A DNA stretch of 37,294 bases from positions 1 through 37,294 of the forward strand of contig JAHIZJ010000060.1 in NCBI GenBank assembly GCA_018814765.1. Direction: 5' to 3'. Below, in pieces: positions 21,929 through 31,983 of the stretch. The position numbers were made by a program, and so were the translations under genes. The stretch's first letter is position 1. Each line of letters starts with the position of its first letter. The notes beneath the pieces were generated by a model that had not been told where the DNA came from, searched no databases, and was given only the letters and a program-made list of their open reading frames with translations. Source of the DNA: Patescibacteria group bacterium (lineage in GTDB: Bacteria > Patescibacteriota > Patescibacteriia > JAHIZJ01).

Positions 21929-23254
21929 ATGACACGTCAAACAAGAAAAATTATTTTAACACTATTCATAGCTCTTTTTTTTATTGTAGCGCCTATATTG
22001 ATGTATTATACCGCTGGTTATCGATACGATTGGGGTAGAAAAAAAATCATAAAAACCGGTGTTATTAGCGTAGAGACACAGCCCCACGGTGCGCAAGTGA
22101 TTCTCAATGGACAAAAGCTAGGCAAAAAAACCCCGACTACAATCGCAAACTTATTACCAGGCGACTACTCTATTGAGGTGACCAAGGAAGACTATCTCAC
22201 ATGGAAAAACAATATTTCAGTAAAAACCGATAACGCCACTGTAATACCGGAAATAATATTATTTAAAGACGCTTCTAGCTTACTTATTAGCAACAAAAAG
22301 GTTGTTCAGGTTTTAGAAACTAATAAGGATAATATTTCATTAATAATAGCTATGACAGATGATGGCTATGAATTATCAAGATATAATTACTCGAGTCACA
22401 ATGATGAGATCTTATTATCAGTAACCAATGAAATGGATATTGAGAGCTCCATTTTTAATAACTTAGTCATCATATCAACTAAGAGTAACGGAGTAAAAAA
22501 GTTCCAATTACTAGATATCAATGAAAATCAGGTAACTACCATTAGCTCATTACCACAAGACATCTATCACTTGGAATGGATAAGCCAAGACTTGGTTTTT
22601 GTTCTGTCAAATGGCATGTTGTGTAAAATTGGTTTAACAGATAATTCGAAAACATGTATTGCGCATACTGTCACCGATTTTACATTAATTAATAATCATA
22701 TCTATTACCTCACAAACAGTGATAGCACAGGACTATTCCAGACTCCTAGCATCGACATGACGCCAGACAGGCTAATAACTTATTTACCCCTGTCAGACAA
22801 TTATAAATTTACTGCCAGCACTAACCAACACTTGGCTTTGATAGACAAACAAACGGAAGATATTTATATTATCAATCCCAATGAATCGCAGTTAAACATC
22901 ACCAGGTTTTCTCGATCAGCTAAAGACGCATTTTGGCTGAATGATAACTCAAGCATTGTTTATTACAATGATTTTGAGGTTTGGTTATGGCATGTAAACG
23001 AAACAGATCCGATACTAATAACTCGTGTCAGTGAGCCAATAAACCAAGTGATGCAATATAGTGACTATGCCTATCTTCTACTTTCTCAATCAAAAAAGAT
23101 CCAGTCAATTGAACTGGAGACCTGTTCCCACACGCGTAAGATGACACCTCTAATTGAAAACGCTGGCTCTACTTTTTTCTTAGACCAAGATAATAAGACA
23201 ATTATATATACTGGATCTGATCAGCAAAAACTCTGGTCAAGGATTATTCGCTAG
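21929..23254 (+). CDS. PEGA-domain membrane-anchored protein
   Basis: A 441-residue protein with an N-terminal membrane segment (about 8-30) and then a PEGA domain (about 48-112). The PEGA landmarks are V-E-T-Q-P-H-G-A-Q-V-I-L-N-G, G-K-K-T-P-T-T-I and L-L-P-G-D-Y-S-I-E-V-T-K-E-D-Y. The remaining 330 residues form short repeating beta-strand units, with W or F near turns and N-x-S/D patches, as in a beta-propeller; no catalytic motif is evident. PEGA domains are usually extracellular and thought to bind surface polymers. The gene diverges from murA with the murA promoter lying against its start, and converges on rfbD, overlapping it by 11 bases. Specific role unknown. Confidence 0.75.
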   Translation: MTRQTRKIILTLFIALFFIVAPILMYYTAGYRYDWGRKKIIKTGVISVETQPHGAQVILNGQKLGKKTPTTIANLLPGDYSIEVTKEDYLTWKNNISVKTDNATVIPEIILFKDASSLLISNKKVVQVLETNKDNISLIIAMTDDGYELSRYNYSSHNDEILLSVTNEMDIESSIFNNLVIISTKSNGVKKFQLLDINENQVTTISSLPQDIYHLEWISQDLVFVLSNGMLCKIGLTDNSKTCIAHTVTDFTLINNHIYYLTNSDSTGLFQTPSIDMTPDRLITYLPLSDNYKFTASTNQHLALIDKQTEDIYIINPNESQLNITRFSRSAKDAFWLNDNSSIVYYNDFEVWLWHVNETDPILITRVSEPINQVMQYSDYAYLLLSQSKKIQSIELETCSHTRKMTPLIENAGSTFFLDQDNKTIIYTGSDQQKLWSRIIR

Positions 23255-24074
23255 ATTTCCTTTTGCTTATATAGTCAGCCAAAGCTTCGTCCAACGATCG
23301 TAAAGGTTCAAATTTTTTGTTTATTAGGGCTGAGTGAGCCGGTCTTTTTGCTGCTGATTTGAATTCTGAAGAACTCACGGAAACCAGGTTGGGGCTCAGG
23401 TTAGCTTGCTTAAATATCTTTTGTGCAAACTCATACCAGCTCAATATTCCTTCATTAACCATATGATATACTCCGTACTCAGGTTGTAAATCAATAAGCT
23501 TTATTATAGATTCCGCTAAATCATAGGTATAAGTAAACTTTAGATATTGATCATTGACCACACGAATTTCCTCACCCGTTTTTGCTTTTTCCAGCATTGT
23601 GTCTACAAAGTTCTTTCCATTTGGACCATACAGTCCCGAGGTTCTAACCAAAAAGAAGGCTTCCGTATTTTTTTTTAGGTTTTTTTCTCCATCAGCTTTC
23701 GTCTTGCCATACGTATTTATCGGATCTGTCTTCTCATTCTCGTCATAGCCATCTTCTTTGTCTCCTTTGAAAACATAGTCAGTACTAAAATGGATAATCG
23801 GGGTATTTATTTTTTCACAACCCTCGGCAAGAAATATTACCCCTTCTGAATTAGCCATTTTAGCTTCTTTCTTGTTACTCTCACAGCCATCTACGTCCGT
23901 ATAGCCGGCAGTATTAATAACAAACTCAGGATTTTCAGCTACAATCCTCTCAACTGTTTCTTCTTGTGAAATGTCTATTTCAGGCAAATCCCAGAGCAAT
24001 AATTCCTGACCTTTACACTTTTCGACTAAGGCAGACCCTAGCATTCCTTTGTGACCGACTATTAGAATTTTCAT
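23244..24074 (-). CDS. rfbD: dTDP-4-dehydrorhamnose reductase RfbD
   Basis: Last step of dTDP-L-rhamnose synthesis, reducing dTDP-4-dehydro-L-rhamnose with NAD(P)H. A 276-residue short-chain dehydrogenase with the nucleotide motif G-H-K-G-M-L-G (7-13), N-T-A-G-Y-T-D-V-D (54-62), F-S-T-D-Y-V-F (97-102) and the catalytic pair Tyr122 and Lys126 in Y-G-K-T-K. S-W-Y-E-F-A and the R-P-A-H-S-A-L motif near the end are typical of RfbD. It lies 100 bases after rfbB on the same strand; rfbA and rfbC are about 10 kb upstream. It converges on the PEGA gene with an 11-base overlap of the ends. Confidence 0.93.
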   Translation of the reverse strand: MKILIVGHKGMLGSALVEKCKGQELLLWDLPEIDISQEETVERIVAENPEFVINTAGYTDVDGCESNKKEAKMANSEGVIFLAEGCEKINTPIIHFSTDYVFKGDKEDGYDENEKTDPINTYGKTKADGEKNLKKNTEAFFLVRTSGLYGPNGKNFVDTMLEKAKTGEEIRVVNDQYLKFTYTYDLAESIIKLIDLQPEYGVYHMVNEGILSWYEFAQKIFKQANLSPNLVSVSSSEFKSAAKRPAHSALINKKFEPLRSLDEALADYISKRKSSE

Positions 24075-24174
24075 AGTATGTTACTATCGGTTAATTATTA
24101 AACTTATAATCCTGCCATGATCCTGCGTTTAAGCACATTTTACACAATTAACTCCCAAATGTAAAGATTGATTA

Positions 24175-25170
24175 CTAGCCGTATTGCTTTTTGTAATAGT
24201 CCAAATACTCACCACTTTTGAGCCTTTTCCACCATAGCTCATTCTCTTTATACCATTCGACCGTATCTTTAATGCCCTGCTCGAACTGTACGTCTGGCTT
24301 CCATCCTAACTTGCGAAGTTTGTCGGAATTAACCGCATATCTCTTATCGTGTCCCGGACGATCCTTTACGTATTCAATCATATCATTTCCCTGCCCCATC
24401 AGTCCCAGAATAATATTGGTTATTTCCAGATTTGCCTTTCTATAGCCCGAGCCAATATTATACACTTCACCAATTTCACCTTTCTGTATGACGGTATCAA
24501 GGGCTCGACAGTAATCGGGAACAAATATCCATTCTCTAACTTGTTGTCCATCACCGTAAACCGGTATCTTTTTACCTTCAATTAAATTTGTTACAAATAA
24601 AGGGATCAACTTTTCCGGGTATTGATAAGGTCCGTAAAAATTACAACTATGAGTTACAACCGTCGGTAAATCGTAAGTTTTCCAGTAGGCTCTTACCAGA
24701 TGATCTCCTCCTGCCTTCGAGGCTGAATATGGACTATTAGGCTCAAATGCGGTGTCTTCATAAAATTCCCCATCCTCGGTAGAGCCAAACACTTCGTCTG
24801 TAGAAACCTGGATATATTTCTGTGTCTTGTATTTCTTGGCTGCTTCGAGCAAGTTATAAGTTCCAAAGACGTCAGTCATTATGAAGCTCTTAGCTCCATG
24901 TATTGAACGGTCAACATGCGTTTCAGCTGCAAAATTGACAATTTGATCAATGCCCTTTTGCATTACCTGATCAACAACCTTTTCATCAGCTATATCCCCT
25001 TTTACGAATTCATAGCGGGTATTAGTTTCCACGTCTTTCAGGTTTTCCAGATTTCCCGCGTATGTCAACTTATCCAGATTAACAACTTCATGTTCAGGAT
25101 ATTTGTTCAATATGTAGCGGATAAAGTTAGAGCCCATGAACCCTGCACCACCGGTGATAAGAAATTTCAT
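24175..25170 (-). CDS. rfbB: dTDP-glucose 4,6-dehydratase RfbB
   Basis: Second step of dTDP-L-rhamnose synthesis. A 331-residue extended short-chain dehydrogenase: G-G-A-G-F-M-G-S (7-14) binds NAD, V-S-T-D-E-V-F-G-S (122-130) gives the Asp125-Glu126 pair needed for dehydration, and Y-S-A-S-K (148-152) has the catalytic Tyr and Lys. H-V-D-R-S-I, N-F-Y-G-P-Y-Q-Y-P-E-K-L-I-P and the R-E-W-I-F-V-P-D-Y motif are diagnostic. Length is slightly short but complete. A fragment copying its first ten codons lies just upstream at 25226-25256. Confidence 0.96.
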   Translation of the reverse strand: MKFLITGGAGFMGSNFIRYILNKYPEHEVVNLDKLTYAGNLENLKDVETNTRYEFVKGDIADEKVVDQVMQKGIDQIVNFAAETHVDRSIHGAKSFIMTDVFGTYNLLEAAKKYKTQKYIQVSTDEVFGSTEDGEFYEDTAFEPNSPYSASKAGGDHLVRAYWKTYDLPTVVTHSCNFYGPYQYPEKLIPLFVTNLIEGKKIPVYGDGQQVREWIFVPDYCRALDTVIQKGEIGEVYNIGSGYRKANLEITNIILGLMGQGNDMIEYVKDRPGHDKRYAVNSDKLRKLGWKPDVQFEQGIKDTVEWYKENELWWKRLKSGEYLDYYKKQYG

Positions 25171-25225
25171 ATTAACTGATTGAATGATTTAATAATTCTA
25201 TATATCTGCCGGGATGCAGGGCAAG

Positions 25226-25256
25226 CTCCTGCACCACCGGTAATAAGGAATTTCAT
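25226..25256 (-). pseudogene. Fragment repeating the first codons of rfbB
   Basis: ATG at 25256-25254 opens M-K-F-L-I-T-G-G-A-G, identical at protein level to residues 1-10 of rfbB, with only two base differences visible over the matching stretch. After that the sequence diverges and the frame ends about 20 codons later near the rfbB start. It is either a leftover of a second dehydratase/epimerase gene or a local duplication. The gap between kbl and rfbB (25171-25279) holds nothing else. Confidence 0.6.
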
Positions 25257-25279
25257 AATACAAATAAATTAATTGATAT

Positions 25280-26464
25280 TTAAATTATTTTTAGCTCTTT
25301 TGCAACTGACTGAAAAGCCTCTATTCCGTAATCTAAATCTTTCTTCGTGTGTTCGGCAGAAATCATTACTCGTATTCTGCCCTTCCCTCTTTGCACCAAT
25401 GGATAGGTCACAGCTGTTGCAAACACCTTCTTCACAAATAACTGCCGACTAAATTCCTGAGTTAGTTTTTCGTCACCAATTATTACTGGGGTAATTGGTG
25501 TTTGGCTATTACCAACATTCAATCCCAAGCTGTTAATTTTTTCTTTAAAATACTTTGAATTTTCCCAAAGTTTTTTATTTAATTCATCAGATTTATTGAG
25601 AATATCAAGCGAGGCAATACAGGCTGCCGTGTCAGGAATAGTCATGGCCGAAGAGAATAAAAATGGCCTACCTCGTTGCCTTAACCAATCTATTATTATT
25701 TTTTTACCTGCAACAAATCCTCCGCGTACCCCAAAAGCTTTGGAAAAAGTGCCTACTTCAATATCTACCTGACCATGAAGCCTATAATAATCTACCACGC
25801 CCCGACCATTATCCCCCAATACCCCCTCACCATGAGCGTCATCAGTCATTACAATTAAATCTTCTTTTTTAGCTAGCTCTACTAATCCTGGTAGTGGGGC
25901 AACATCACCATCCATACTAAATACGCCATCAGTAACAATTAAACCTTTCTCAAACCCAACTTTTCTTTCTTGAACTATCACCTGTTTTAGATTATCGACC
26001 GAACAATGTTCATAGGGAATAATCCTAGCCTTGGACAGTCGGCAACCATCTATGATAGATGCGTGATTAAGTCGATCCGAAAATATGATATCCCCATCTC
26101 CAAATAATGCCGGTATTACTGCTAGATTAGCGGTAAAGCCTGATGGAAATGTTAATACTGCCTCAACCTTTTTAAAAACTGCTAATTTATTTTCCAATTC
26201 TATGTGCAAATCATTCGTACCAGCAATTGAACGTACCGCTCCAGGTCCAATCCCGAACTTATCGATGGCTACTATTACCGCTTTTTTAACATCAGGATGG
26301 TTGGCCAAACCAAGATAATTGTTGGAACAAAAGTTTAGACACTTCTGGCCATTAATGTCGAACCAAGCACTTTGAGGTGATCCTATAACTTTTATATTAG
26401 ACAAAAGACCTTGCTTTTCTAATTTTTCTAGTTCTCCTTCAATCCAAGTATACAAATTCGTCAT
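25280..26464 (-). CDS. kbl: Glycine C-acetyltransferase (2-amino-3-ketobutyrate CoA ligase)
   Basis: A 394-residue PLP enzyme of the alpha-oxoamine synthase family. The N-F-C-S-N-N-Y-L-G-L-A-N-H-P segment (44-57), L-N-H-A-S-I-I-D-G (132-140), D-D-A-H-G-E-G (208-214) and the PLP lysine Lys242 in T-F-S-K-A-F-G are in place, as is R-Q-R-G-R-P-F-L-F-S. These match Kbl more closely than BioF or HemA. It cleaves 2-amino-3-oxobutyrate with CoA into glycine and acetyl-CoA. The neighbour 20 bases upstream is a threonine-dehydrogenase, which makes this substrate, and that settles the choice between family members. Confidence 0.9.
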   Translation of the reverse strand: MTNLYTWIEGELEKLEKQGLLSNIKVIGSPQSAWFDINGQKCLNFCSNNYLGLANHPDVKKAVIVAIDKFGIGPGAVRSIAGTNDLHIELENKLAVFKKVEAVLTFPSGFTANLAVIPALFGDGDIIFSDRLNHASIIDGCRLSKARIIPYEHCSVDNLKQVIVQERKVGFEKGLIVTDGVFSMDGDVAPLPGLVELAKKEDLIVMTDDAHGEGVLGDNGRGVVDYYRLHGQVDIEVGTFSKAFGVRGGFVAGKKIIIDWLRQRGRPFLFSSAMTIPDTAACIASLDILNKSDELNKKLWENSKYFKEKINSLGLNVGNSQTPITPVIIGDEKLTQEFSRQLFVKKVFATAVTYPLVQRGKGRIRVMISAEHTKKDLDYGIEAFQSVAKELKII

Positions 26465-26484
26465 TGGTGTTGTAGTGTTAGCTA

Positions 26485-27519
26485 TTATTCATTATAAAAA
26501 ACCACTTTTCCGCACTTGCCCGAGGTCATTACTTCGAATCCTTTTTCAACATCTTTAAGGCTAAATTCGTGAGTTATTATAGAGCTCAGGTCAACTAATT
26601 TATTATCTATAAGATCACTGGCTTTCTCCCAGGACTCCCATAGACGTCGACCCACGACACCCTTAATCGATATACCTTTAAAAACTACCATATTACTCAG
26701 ATCAATGTTAATAGATGAACTGGGTAGACCAAAGGCAATCATTTTACCACCAGGTTTTAAAAGCTCAAAGCCGGATACTATTGCTGTTTCAGCACCTGAC
26801 ATATCAATGAACACATCCACCCCTTTACTATTGGTCCTTTTTTTAATGATAGAGACTAAGTCTTTTCCATTTGCTCTAATTGTGTGGTCGGCTCCCATCT
26901 TTTTAGCTAAATCAAGTCTGTATTGATGTAAATCAGTAGCAAATACGTTTTTCGCGCCAGCAGCTTTACAGACTGCAGCAGTCATACAGCCTACTGCCCC
27001 ACAACCAGTAATTAATACATTCTTATCCTTCACTTCATAGGTGTCTGCAGCGTGAACTGCGTTCCCAAAATTTTCCATAAGAACCGCAGTCTTAATATTA
27101 AGATCCTTAGAATTACGCCATATATTTTGAGCTGGTAATGCAATATATTCTGCATAACAACCATTTATATCAACACCAATTATTTTTGTTTGATTGCAGA
27201 TATGGTATCGACTTGTTCTACACAAATCACAAGTATTACATACGATATGACTTTCAGCAGAAATAAAATCACCAACTCTTACATTAGAAACACTATCTCC
27301 AACTTTACTGATTTCTCCACATAATTCATGTCCCATTATTAATGGTAATTGTTTGATACGTCTGTTTGCCCATTTATTCCATTGATATATATGCAGGTCA
27401 GTACCACAAATTGATGCAGCTTTAACCTTAACTAATACTTCGTTGGCGCCAATTGTAGGAATAGCAATCTCGCTGATTTTTATTCCCGGTGCCCGCTCTG
27501 ATTTAATGACCGCTTCCAT
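26485..27519 (-). CDS. tdh: L-threonine 3-dehydrogenase
   Basis: A 344-residue zinc-dependent medium-chain dehydrogenase. The catalytic zinc ligands Cys38 (S-I-C-G-T-D-L-H-I-Y) and His64-Glu65 (M-G-H-E) and the structural zinc cysteines at 94, 97, 100 and 108 are visible. The Rossmann motif is G-C-G-A-V-G-C. The D-L-H-I-Y-Q-W-N-x-W stretch and G-K-C-G-K-V near the end are typical of Tdh. It oxidises L-threonine to 2-amino-3-oxobutyrate with NAD. Sorbitol or butanediol dehydrogenases are related alternatives, but the kbl partner directly downstream makes Tdh by far the best reading. No strong promoter was seen in the 118 bases upstream. Confidence 0.9.
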   Translation of the reverse strand: MEAVIKSERAPGIKISEIAIPTIGANEVLVKVKAASICGTDLHIYQWNKWANRRIKQLPLIMGHELCGEISKVGDSVSNVRVGDFISAESHIVCNTCDLCRTSRYHICNQTKIIGVDINGCYAEYIALPAQNIWRNSKDLNIKTAVLMENFGNAVHAADTYEVKDKNVLITGCGAVGCMTAAVCKAAGAKNVFATDLHQYRLDLAKKMGADHTIRANGKDLVSIIKKRTNSKGVDVFIDMSGAETAIVSGFELLKPGGKMIAFGLPSSSINIDLSNMVVFKGISIKGVVGRRLWESWEKASDLIDNKLVDLSSIITHEFSLKDVEKGFEVMTSGKCGKVVFYNE

Positions 27520-27637
27520 GTGGATGTTTTAATAGATGAATATAGAGTTTTTGCTTAATTATCTAAACGCTTAACGACGTCCTATTTTTATACATAAAAT
27601 GTTACATAATCATAATATTCACTTTTTCTTTCTATTG

Positions 27638-28918
27638 TCATAATGTTAGATAAGTTATGTCATTAGCCAAAATATCAGATTGTTTTATTACACCTGCTAG
27701 ATCAAATATCACACCATTGTGGATTTTATCAATAATATCATGTATCGTAATTTTCCTTATCTCATTATGAGGGGCTAAAATTACATAAGCATCTGTATTA
27801 TGAAGATCCTTCGGATGAATGTTACGTACTCCAAATTCTTTTTCTATAGTATCATCGTCGAGTAAAGGATCCCATCCGATCACCGTAGCACCACTTTTTT
27901 TTAGTGCTTCTATCACATCTTTTGCCTTACTGTTGCGAAAATCTTTCACATCCTCCTTGAAAGTAAGCCCCATAACATATACTTTCGGTTTTTCTATTCC
28001 TTTCTCTTTAAGTTTATCAATAATTCTGTTTGCTACAATAATCGGCATATGGTCATTTAACGAACGCCCTGCCAAAATAACTTCAGGATCATAATCAAGT
28101 TCCTTTGCTCTGAAAGTCAAATAATAAGGATCTACACCGATACAGTGGCCACCGACTAAGCCTGGCCGGTATGGGTGAAAATTCCATTTAGTTGAGGCTG
28201 CGGCTATTACGTCTTTTGTTTTAATTTCCAGCTTTTCAAAAATTAGGCTTAATTCATTCATCAGAGCAATATTCAAATCTCTTTGGATATTTTCTATTAC
28301 TTTGGCAGCTTCGGCAGTTTTGATGTTTGGTGCTTTATGAACGTTCGTAAATGAACCATATACTTCTGCCACAGACTCAAGTGTTTCTTTGTCCATACCA
28401 CTGACAACTTTTACTATTTTGTCGATAGTATGCTTTTTATCACCCGGATTGACACGTTCTGGACTATATCCGATTTTCCATTCTGAGCCACATTTCAAGC
28501 CCGAAGCCTGCTCAATTATAGGCTGACAAATATCTTCTGTTACTCCGGGATAGACCGTTGATTCGAAAACCACAATAGTTCCTTGCGATAAATTCTCACC
28601 AACTAACTTTGAAGCCGCTTTAACTAACAATAAATCTGGTTTCAGATCATTATCTATGGGTGTGGGTACAGCAACAATAATAAAACTACACTTCTTTAAC
28701 TCGGCAGATTGGTTTGTATAATCGATACTTGCTCGAGCTAACACTTCATCGCTTATTTCCTCATTCGGGTCATGGCCTTTTTTAAACGAATTAATTTTTG
28801 ATTCATTTAAATCCAGTCCAATTACAGAGTACTGCTTACTTAGCTCAACTGCTAAAGGCAGACCAACATAACCCAGCCCCACCACGCCAATCGTGTAATT
28901 TACTTTTTTCTTCTTCAA
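27638..28918 (-). CDS. UDP-sugar 6-dehydrogenase (TviB/WbpA-like)
   Basis: A 426-residue nucleotide-sugar dehydrogenase that oxidises the C6 hydroxyl of a UDP-sugar to a carboxylate in two NAD-dependent steps. The N-terminal Rossmann motif G-V-V-G-L-G-Y-V-G-L-P-L-A is at 11-23, V-A-V-P-T-P at 82-87, F-E-S-T-V-Y-P-G-V-T-E at 118-128, and the catalytic Cys259 in G-G-H-C-I-G-V-D-P-Y-Y-L. A C-terminal UDP-binding domain follows. The V-D-P-Y-Y-L form points to the TviB/WbpA/WecC group acting on UDP-GlcNAc or UDP-ManNAc rather than UDP-glucose; which one is not certain. The uronic product would feed a surface polysaccharide with the sugars from the rfb genes. Confidence 0.88.
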   Translation of the reverse strand: MKKKKVNYTIGVVGLGYVGLPLAVELSKQYSVIGLDLNESKINSFKKGHDPNEEISDEVLARASIDYTNQSAELKKCSFIIVAVPTPIDNDLKPDLLLVKAASKLVGENLSQGTIVVFESTVYPGVTEDICQPIIEQASGLKCGSEWKIGYSPERVNPGDKKHTIDKIVKVVSGMDKETLESVAEVYGSFTNVHKAPNIKTAEAAKVIENIQRDLNIALMNELSLIFEKLEIKTKDVIAAASTKWNFHPYRPGLVGGHCIGVDPYYLTFRAKELDYDPEVILAGRSLNDHMPIIVANRIIDKLKEKGIEKPKVYVMGLTFKEDVKDFRNSKAKDVIEALKKSGATVIGWDPLLDDDTIEKEFGVRNIHPKDLHNTDAYVILAPHNEIRKITIHDIIDKIHNGVIFDLAGVIKQSDILANDITYLTL

Positions 28919-28952
28919 TCCCGTAATCTGTTAATTCTTAATTTTTAATATT

Positions 28953-28985
28953 TCTCCCTTTGGGAGATCTCCGTCCCTTCGGGAC
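28953..28985. repeat. Two tandem small hairpins
   Basis: Between ahcY and the UDP-sugar dehydrogenase gene, TCTCCC (28953-28958) pairs with GGGAGA (28962-28967) around TTT, and GTCCC (28973-28977) with GGGAC (28981-28985) around TTC. Neither is followed by a T run on the minus strand. They look like dispersed GC-rich palindromes in an otherwise AT-rich 108-base gap. Confidence 0.5.
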
Positions 28986-29026
28986 ATCTCACGCAGGGAC
29001 GACCGTAGGGAGAGAATTATTAATTA

Positions 29027-30331
<1,305 letters not shown>

Positions 30332-30361
30332 TTATTTTCTAATCAATCTAATCACCCCGTA

Positions 30362-30415
30362 GCCGCAAACCCGCCTGCCAAAGCCTTGTGCGACGGACAG
30401 GTCTTCGTTTGCGGC
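30362..30415. repeat. GC-rich long hairpin upstream of ahcY
   Basis: GCCGCAAAC (30362-30370) pairs perfectly with GTTTGCGGC (30407-30415); inside lie CCTGCC and GGACAGG, which extend the pairing. The inner GCCTGCCAAAGCC-type motif resembles palindromes dispersed through Patescibacteria genomes. A second perfect seven-pair hairpin, GCGCAAA with TTTGCGC, sits at 30441-30460. Together with an AT-rich nine-pair stem at 30326-30348 they fill the gap between the PsbP-like gene and ahcY. None is followed by a T run on either strand. Confidence 0.6.
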
Positions 30416-30520
30416 GATGATTTCTATATTATTTCTGCTAGCGCAAACACAGATTTGCGCATACGTAAGTGAAAGGATTGAGCGACAAACTACAAGTTAC
30501 ACGGATGATTGTTTGTTGGA

Positions 30521-31978
30521 TTATTCGGTAAATTGGAATGTGGAGAGGATTTGATTTTCTATCACGGACATCTCGTAATCTCCCAAAAACTCGAGACCGA
30601 GGAGCTTACCCTGATGTTGAACAACGTATGCAATTGTCTTACTACCGGTCTGCCCCGCATCACTAGGTTGATAGGTGTACTTTTTTCCTATTCTTCCACC
30701 CATAGTAATATCGCCTGATGAAGCATGATCAAACCATGTTGAGAGTGAACCGTCGATAGTCTCAAGTCGATAGTGAATATCAAGAACTGATTTGCCTTCT
30801 TTATAAACAAAATACACATCTTCATTGGTACTCATTTCAATAATGTCATATTCGGGAGGATACTGAAAGGTATACCCATGTGCATTATTCATATAAGTCA
30901 GCCAATCAGATGTGTCTGTTGTAAATTGGAAAGTAGAAAGTATTTGTTCATATTCAGGATAATTGTCATTAAGACTTTTTCCCCAATATAATTGGATATA
31001 TCCACCATCGTCAACTGGATAATAGGAAACAAGAATATCCACAATACCAACTTCAGTCTGCTTAACAACGGATATTCCATCAATCTCCACTGTTTCCGGA
31101 CCATCAACAACAATACCTCCTTCACCTATATTTTCGACTTTTTTAATAGTCAAAGCCCTGGCTGTCCCTCCAGAAGTACCCGGTTCATATCCTGTAGGAA
31201 TTACTTGTACATGTTTTGTGCTGATCAACTCAGAGGAAACCCAATCAGTCGGATACTGTATTGAATATCCATATTCTTCATTCGTATACGTTTCCCAGTC
31301 AGATGTGTCCATAGAATTACTTGTATTATTAAGGGTCACCGAGGAAAGGATCCCATCTAATACATCCTGCAATTCGTCCTCTTCCTCTTCAGTTAATCCG
31401 TTTGCAATTACTATGTCTGTTATATCATTAGTTATCCCAAGTCTATATATGCCCACATCAGTAAAATAAGACATCGAGCTAACATTGTCTGCTTCTGCTG
31501 ATACAATAGAATAGTCTACTGTTCCATGTGTTATTTCTGTGGCTTTATTATCATAAACATCTTTTATGTATTGCTCTGTACTACCCTCTTCCACGGTTAT
31601 ATATATTGGATAAGCCTCTGACCCCTCAAAGAAATATGTTTCTTTTTTCGGTTTCAACTGAGCAATGATTTGTGCACCATCTAATTCAACCACTTCCCAA
31701 TCTTGGGGGAATGAAAGCCCAAACCCATATTCTTCATTCGTATACGTCTCCCAATAATCCAGCGGATTCACCTCGAAAGTATTATAGCCCTTATTCGTAT
31801 TACTTCTTGAATCCACAGTAACGGGCACAATGCTTCTATCTTCAATTCCTTCAATAGTAGTAAAAAAATACATGCCCCCTCCGACTATTACAGAAAGACC
31901 AATAACCACTGAAAGTGCAATAATCGATGAAAATCCCGGCTTGTTAGTTTTTCTTGTTTTCTTTTTTGCCATAAACAT
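30521..31978 (-). CDS. Membrane-anchored protein with three PsbP-like repeats
   Basis: A 485-residue protein: basic start M-A-K-K-K-T-R-K, one membrane segment (about 18-40), then three copies of a PsbP-like domain at about 76-215, 228-353 and 359-485. Each begins with W-x-T-Y-x-N-x-x-Y/H-G-(F/Y)-x-(F/Q)-(F/Y)-P and ends with an I-L-S-(S/T)-x-x-x-x-T strand. This repeat is common in surface proteins of Patescibacteria and is related to the PsbP/MOG1 fold; it is not photosynthetic here, and no enzyme site is visible. Part of the first and second repeat is nearly identical at the DNA level. Starts at 31978 or at the ATG 31972; both follow the PfkB kinase stop by a few bases. Function unknown, probably an extracellular binding protein. 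Confidence 0.72.
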   Translation of the reverse strand: MFMAKKKTRKTNKPGFSSIIALSVVIGLSVIVGGGMYFFTTIEGIEDRSIVPVTVDSRSNTNKGYNTFEVNPLDYWETYTNEEYGFGLSFPQDWEVVELDGAQIIAQLKPKKETYFFEGSEAYPIYITVEEGSTEQYIKDVYDNKATEITHGTVDYSIVSAEADNVSSMSYFTDVGIYRLGITNDITDIVIANGLTEEEEDELQDVLDGILSSVTLNNTSNSMDTSDWETYTNEEYGYSIQYPTDWVSSELISTKHVQVIPTGYEPGTSGGTARALTIKKVENIGEGGIVVDGPETVEIDGISVVKQTEVGIVDILVSYYPVDDGGYIQLYWGKSLNDNYPEYEQILSTFQFTTDTSDWLTYMNNAHGYTFQYPPEYDIIEMSTNEDVYFVYKEGKSVLDIHYRLETIDGSLSTWFDHASSGDITMGGRIGKKYTYQPSDAGQTGSKTIAYVVQHQGKLLGLEFLGDYEMSVIENQILSTFQFTE

Positions 31979-31983
31979 ATTTA

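Noticed and set aside
23244-23254. The 11-base convergent overlap of the PEGA gene and rfbD as a regulatory device
   Set aside because: Short tail-to-tail overlaps are common in compact genomes and no terminator or other signal supports more.
24010-24175. Promoter between rfbB and rfbD
   Set aside because: AT-rich sequence only; no pair of boxes with proper spacing on the minus strand.
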